Source of the DNA: Cyanobacteria bacterium OH_CFB_184
GTDB lineage: Bacteria > Cyanobacteriota > Vampirovibrionia > Gastranaerophilales > Gastranaerophilaceae
Direction of reading: 5' to 3'
DNA length: 8,099 nucleotides
NCBI GenBank assembly: GCA_023414155.1
Contig: JAEZOG010000216.1
Location: 1 to 8,099, forward strand
Every line of letters starts with the position of its first letter. Position 1 is the stretch's first letter. The translations under genes were made by a program, and so were the position numbers. Below, one piece after another: positions 6,159 to 8,099 of this stretch. A model generated the notes under the pieces. That model worked only from the letters and a program-made list of their open reading frames with translations. It ran no database searches and was not told where the DNA came from.

Positions 6159-6167
6159 CCTTTCTCC
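6159..6167 (-). promoter_or_regulatory. Shine-Dalgarno site of the radical SAM gene
   Basis: GGAGAAAGG on the minus strand, ending 5 nt before ATG 6153. It overlaps the short gap after the upstream GT2 stop, supporting translation from the same mRNA. Confidence 0.6.
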
Positions 6168-6171
6168 GGTT

Positions 6172-6873
6172 TTAAATGTAAAATCTGAAACTGATAATTT
6201 GTAAAAAAGATTTTATTGCTACAGAAATAAAATTTGAGATTTTTATAGAAGAAGTCCCGTGTTCTCTGGATAAATGAATAACATTTGTTTCGTATAAATT
6301 AAGTTTTTTCATCCCAACATAACCTGATATTATTACGTTAGGTGCAAAGGTGTTTTGAGGTATTTTGTGAAATAGTTCAACAAACTTTTCTGATTTCATC
6401 AATCTATATGGGCTGTTAACATCAGAAGGACCTTTTCCATAAAATAACCTTACACAGAGCCTAGATGCTATGCTCATCAGTTTCCTTAAAAAGGATTGTT
6501 CTCTGTTTGTTCTTTTACCGATTAGAAAATCATATTCGTTTCTTTTATTCCATAGTTTATGAAAATCTTCTATACTCATTTCGTTATCAGAGTCTATTTG
6601 AAAAATCCATTCATAATTTTTTGCTGCCAGTTTATAACCTTTTAAAATGGTTGGGCCGTGCCCTGAGTTAGGCTTATTCATTATAAAGAGGTTTGAAGAT
6701 TTTTCTGCAATTGTTTTTAATACTTTTTCAGAATTGTCCGTTGAGCCATCATTCAATACGAATAAGTCGTAGCAAATGCCAAGGCAGTTAAGCTCTTTTA
6801 AACACGAGTCTATAGTGCTTTTTATCAGCTCTTCTTCGTTATATAGCGGTATTATGACAGCCAGGTCTTTCAT
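6172..6873 (-). CDS. Family 2 glycosyltransferase, DPM1/polyprenyl-phosphate sugar synthase-like
   Basis: Seen (233 residues): LAVIIPLYNEEE at 4-15, LNDGSTDNS at 40-48, NSGHGPTILKGYKLA at 69-83 and the DxD metal site QIDSD with D94 and D96. These are followed by IGKRTNRE and a SDVNSPYRLMKSEKF segment. Family knowledge: this order, with NEE after the first strand, a loop around G-K-R and an (S)D-x-N-S/C-x-x-R element, is typical of DPM1/DPG-synthase-like enzymes that charge polyprenyl phosphate with a sugar. Unlike GtrB- or ArnC-type members it has no two-helix C-terminal membrane domain, only a short hydrophobic tail (about 213-233). Its ATG directly follows the glf stop with no gap, implying translational coupling. 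Inference: it could supply the lipid-linked sugar used by a GT-C enzyme such as the one at 1-861. Sugar specificity is not readable. Confidence 0.88.
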   Translation of the reverse strand: MKDLAVIIPLYNEEELIKSTIDSCLKELNCLGICYDLFVLNDGSTDNSEKVLKTIAEKSSNLFIMNKPNSGHGPTILKGYKLAAKNYEWIFQIDSDNEMSIEDFHKLWNKRNEYDFLIGKRTNREQSFLRKLMSIASRLCVRLFYGKGPSDVNSPYRLMKSEKFVELFHKIPQNTFAPNVIISGYVGMKKLNLYETNVIHLSREHGTSSIKISNFISVAIKSFLQIISFRFYI

Positions 6874-8022
6874 TTATAATTGTTTCCTATATGTGTTTTC
6901 AAATGTAGTTAGTGCGTTTTTGACAGTGGTATCCATATTCCAGTACTTATATTTTCCAAGACGTCCGCCTAGAATTATATTTTCATTTTTGTTTATTTCT
7001 TCAACATACAAAGAGTATATTTTTGAGTTAACTTCATCTTCAACTGGATAATAAGCATCAATTCCTTTTCTGTAATTTTGCGGGTATTCTATACTTATAA
7101 AAGTTTTTGGTGAATTATATATTTGAGTTCTTTCTTTGTGGAAATGTTTAAATTCGTGCGTTCTTGTGTGTTTTACATCTAAGTCAGAATAATTCATAAC
7201 AGAAACGCCTTGATAATCTTTATAATCAAGTATTTCATATTCAAAAGCTAATGATCTCCACTCTAATTCTCCATACTTATAGTCAAGTAATTCATCTACC
7301 ATGCCTGTATATATTATTTTGCAATCAGCAGGAATTTGATCTTGAATATCTTTATAGGTTGTATTTAATTGAATTTCAATATTTTCGTGACTTAATATGT
7401 TCTTAAAGAGTTTTGAATATCCATCTAGTGGAATCCCCTGATAAAAATCTGAAAAATAGCCAGTGTCGAAGTTTGTCCTTACAGGAAGTCTTTCGATTAT
7501 TGAGGAAGGGAGTTCATTAGGGTTTTTACCCCATTGTTTTGTTGTGTATCCTTTTACAAAAGCATCATATAACTCTTTACCGATTAGTGAAAGAGCTTTT
7601 TCTTCTAAATTTTTAGGATTTTTAATGTTTGCGTTTGCTATTTTTTGCTTGATTAAAAGTTCAGCCTCATATGGGTTTAAACCTAAGTTGAAATAAGAAT
7701 TTATGGTCTCCAAGTTAATAGGCATAGGATAATATTTGTTATTATGCTTTGTTATAACTTGATGTTGGTATGTGTTGAACGAAGAAAACTGATTTATGTA
7801 ATCCCATACTTTTTTTGAGTTGGTATGGAATATATGAGAACCATACTTGTGGTATTCGATTCCTGAGGACTCATCTATAGAAGAATAACAGTTGCCGCCG
7901 AGGTGGTTGCGTTTATCTATTATTAAAACTTTTTCGTTTAATTCAGAAGCTATTTTCTGCGCAAAAACAGCACCCCAAAATCCCGCACCAACTACTAAAT
8001 TTTTAAGACCAGAATACTGCAT
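6874..8022 (-). CDS. glf: UDP-galactopyranose mutase
   Basis: Flavoenzyme that converts UDP-galactopyranose to UDP-galactofuranose in the cytoplasm, supplying Galf for cell-surface glycans. Seen (382 residues, normal length for bacterial Glf): the FAD-binding VVGAGFWGA at 10-18 (G12, G14, G17), IDKRNHLGGNCYS at about 35-47, HKYGSHIFHT at about 58-67, YTTKQWGKNP with the following ERLPVRTNFD..YF, the YYPVED segment, and GGRLGKYKYWNMD near the C-terminus, which closes over the flavin. No key segment is missing and the frame is intact. Start: ATG 8022 has AGGTGA 4 nt upstream and an extended -10 promoter just before it, so it is the first gene of the operon glf, GT2, radical SAM. Its presence implies that the organism's glycan contains galactofuranose. 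Confidence 0.97.
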   Translation of the reverse strand: MQYSGLKNLVVGAGFWGAVFAQKIASELNEKVLIIDKRNHLGGNCYSSIDESSGIEYHKYGSHIFHTNSKKVWDYINQFSSFNTYQHQVITKHNNKYYPMPINLETINSYFNLGLNPYEAELLIKQKIANANIKNPKNLEEKALSLIGKELYDAFVKGYTTKQWGKNPNELPSSIIERLPVRTNFDTGYFSDFYQGIPLDGYSKLFKNILSHENIEIQLNTTYKDIQDQIPADCKIIYTGMVDELLDYKYGELEWRSLAFEYEILDYKDYQGVSVMNYSDLDVKHTRTHEFKHFHKERTQIYNSPKTFISIEYPQNYRKGIDAYYPVEDEVNSKIYSLYVEEINKNENIILGGRLGKYKYWNMDTTVKNALTTFENTYRKQL

Positions 8023-8026
8023 GAAA

Positions 8027-8032
8027 TCACCT
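8027..8032 (-). promoter_or_regulatory. Shine-Dalgarno site of glf
   Basis: AGGTGA on the minus strand, 4 nt before the ATG at 8022. It fixes the start of glf. Confidence 0.65.
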
Positions 8033-8043
8033 AATAAATATAA

Positions 8044-8072
8044 ATTATAGCAAAAAGAGCCGCACTTGTCTA
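8044..8072 (-). promoter_or_regulatory. Extended -10 sigma70 promoter of the glf operon
   Basis: On the minus strand TAGACA (8067-8072) and a perfect TATAAT (8044-8049) are separated by 17 bp, and TGC stands directly before the -10 box (extended -10). The predicted start near 8037 gives a leader of only about 15 nt that carries the AGGTGA site. Confidence 0.75.
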
Positions 8073-8099
8073 AATGCTTTATTACAAATATAATATTAA

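Noticed and set aside
1..8099. CRISPR array, insertion sequence, tRNA or direct repeats
   Set aside because: No regularly spaced repeats, transposase motifs, terminal inverted repeats or tRNA-like folds were found by reading both strands.

Overview
The window is strongly AT-rich. It carries seven complete protein genes, one gene cut by the left edge and one doubtful small ORF; I see no RNA genes, insertion sequences or CRISPR arrays. Promoters of the TTGACA / TATAAT type and Shine-Dalgarno sites (for example AAGGAGG) point to a bacterium. Gene content (UDP-galactopyranose mutase, several glycosyltransferases, a B12-type radical SAM enzyme, UV damage endonuclease UvsE) and low GC would fit a gut or aquatic bacterium with a surface polysaccharide, such as a non-photosynthetic cyanobacterial relative (Vampirovibrionia/Gastranaerophilales) or a similar low-GC Gram-negative. 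That assignment is a guess, not a demonstration.

Layout, left to right. 1-861 (minus): N-terminal 287 residues of a multi-membrane GT-C/GT39-like glycosyltransferase, with a promoter that would give a leaderless mRNA. 862-1198: regulatory region with a perfect-consensus promoter (1056-1085) reading right. 1199-2152 (plus): GT2 glycosyltransferase. 2216-2413 (minus): doubtful small two-helix ORF that resembles the GT39-like protein with its catalytic loop removed. 2479-3432 (plus): membrane-anchored SGNH/GDSL-like protein. 3437-4360 (minus): UvsE, ending 4 bp from the end of the SGNH gene. 4361-4527: compact divergent promoter region. 4528-4737 (plus): 69-residue Cys/His-rich small protein. 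4768-8022 (minus): a tight operon, transcribed right to left, of glf, a DPM1-like GT2 and a cobalamin-binding-domain radical SAM protein, driven by an extended -10 promoter at 8044-8072.

Functionally, most of the window looks like a cell-surface glycan locus. Glf makes UDP-galactofuranose, the two GT2 enzymes and the GT39-like membrane enzyme would transfer sugars (the latter two possibly through lipid-linked sugars), and the SGNH protein could add or remove acyl groups at the membrane. The UvsE and Cys/His-protein pair sits inside this locus as an unrelated divergent module.

Most notable: (1) two genes, the GT39-like gene and uvsE, have -10 boxes exactly 6 nt before their ATG, predicting leaderless transcripts; (2) UvsE keeps all eight metal ligands but appears to have lost the two residues that probe the DNA lesion and the modified lysine of the characterised enzyme; (3) the small minus-strand ORF looks like an internally deleted relative of the neighbouring membrane glycosyltransferase.
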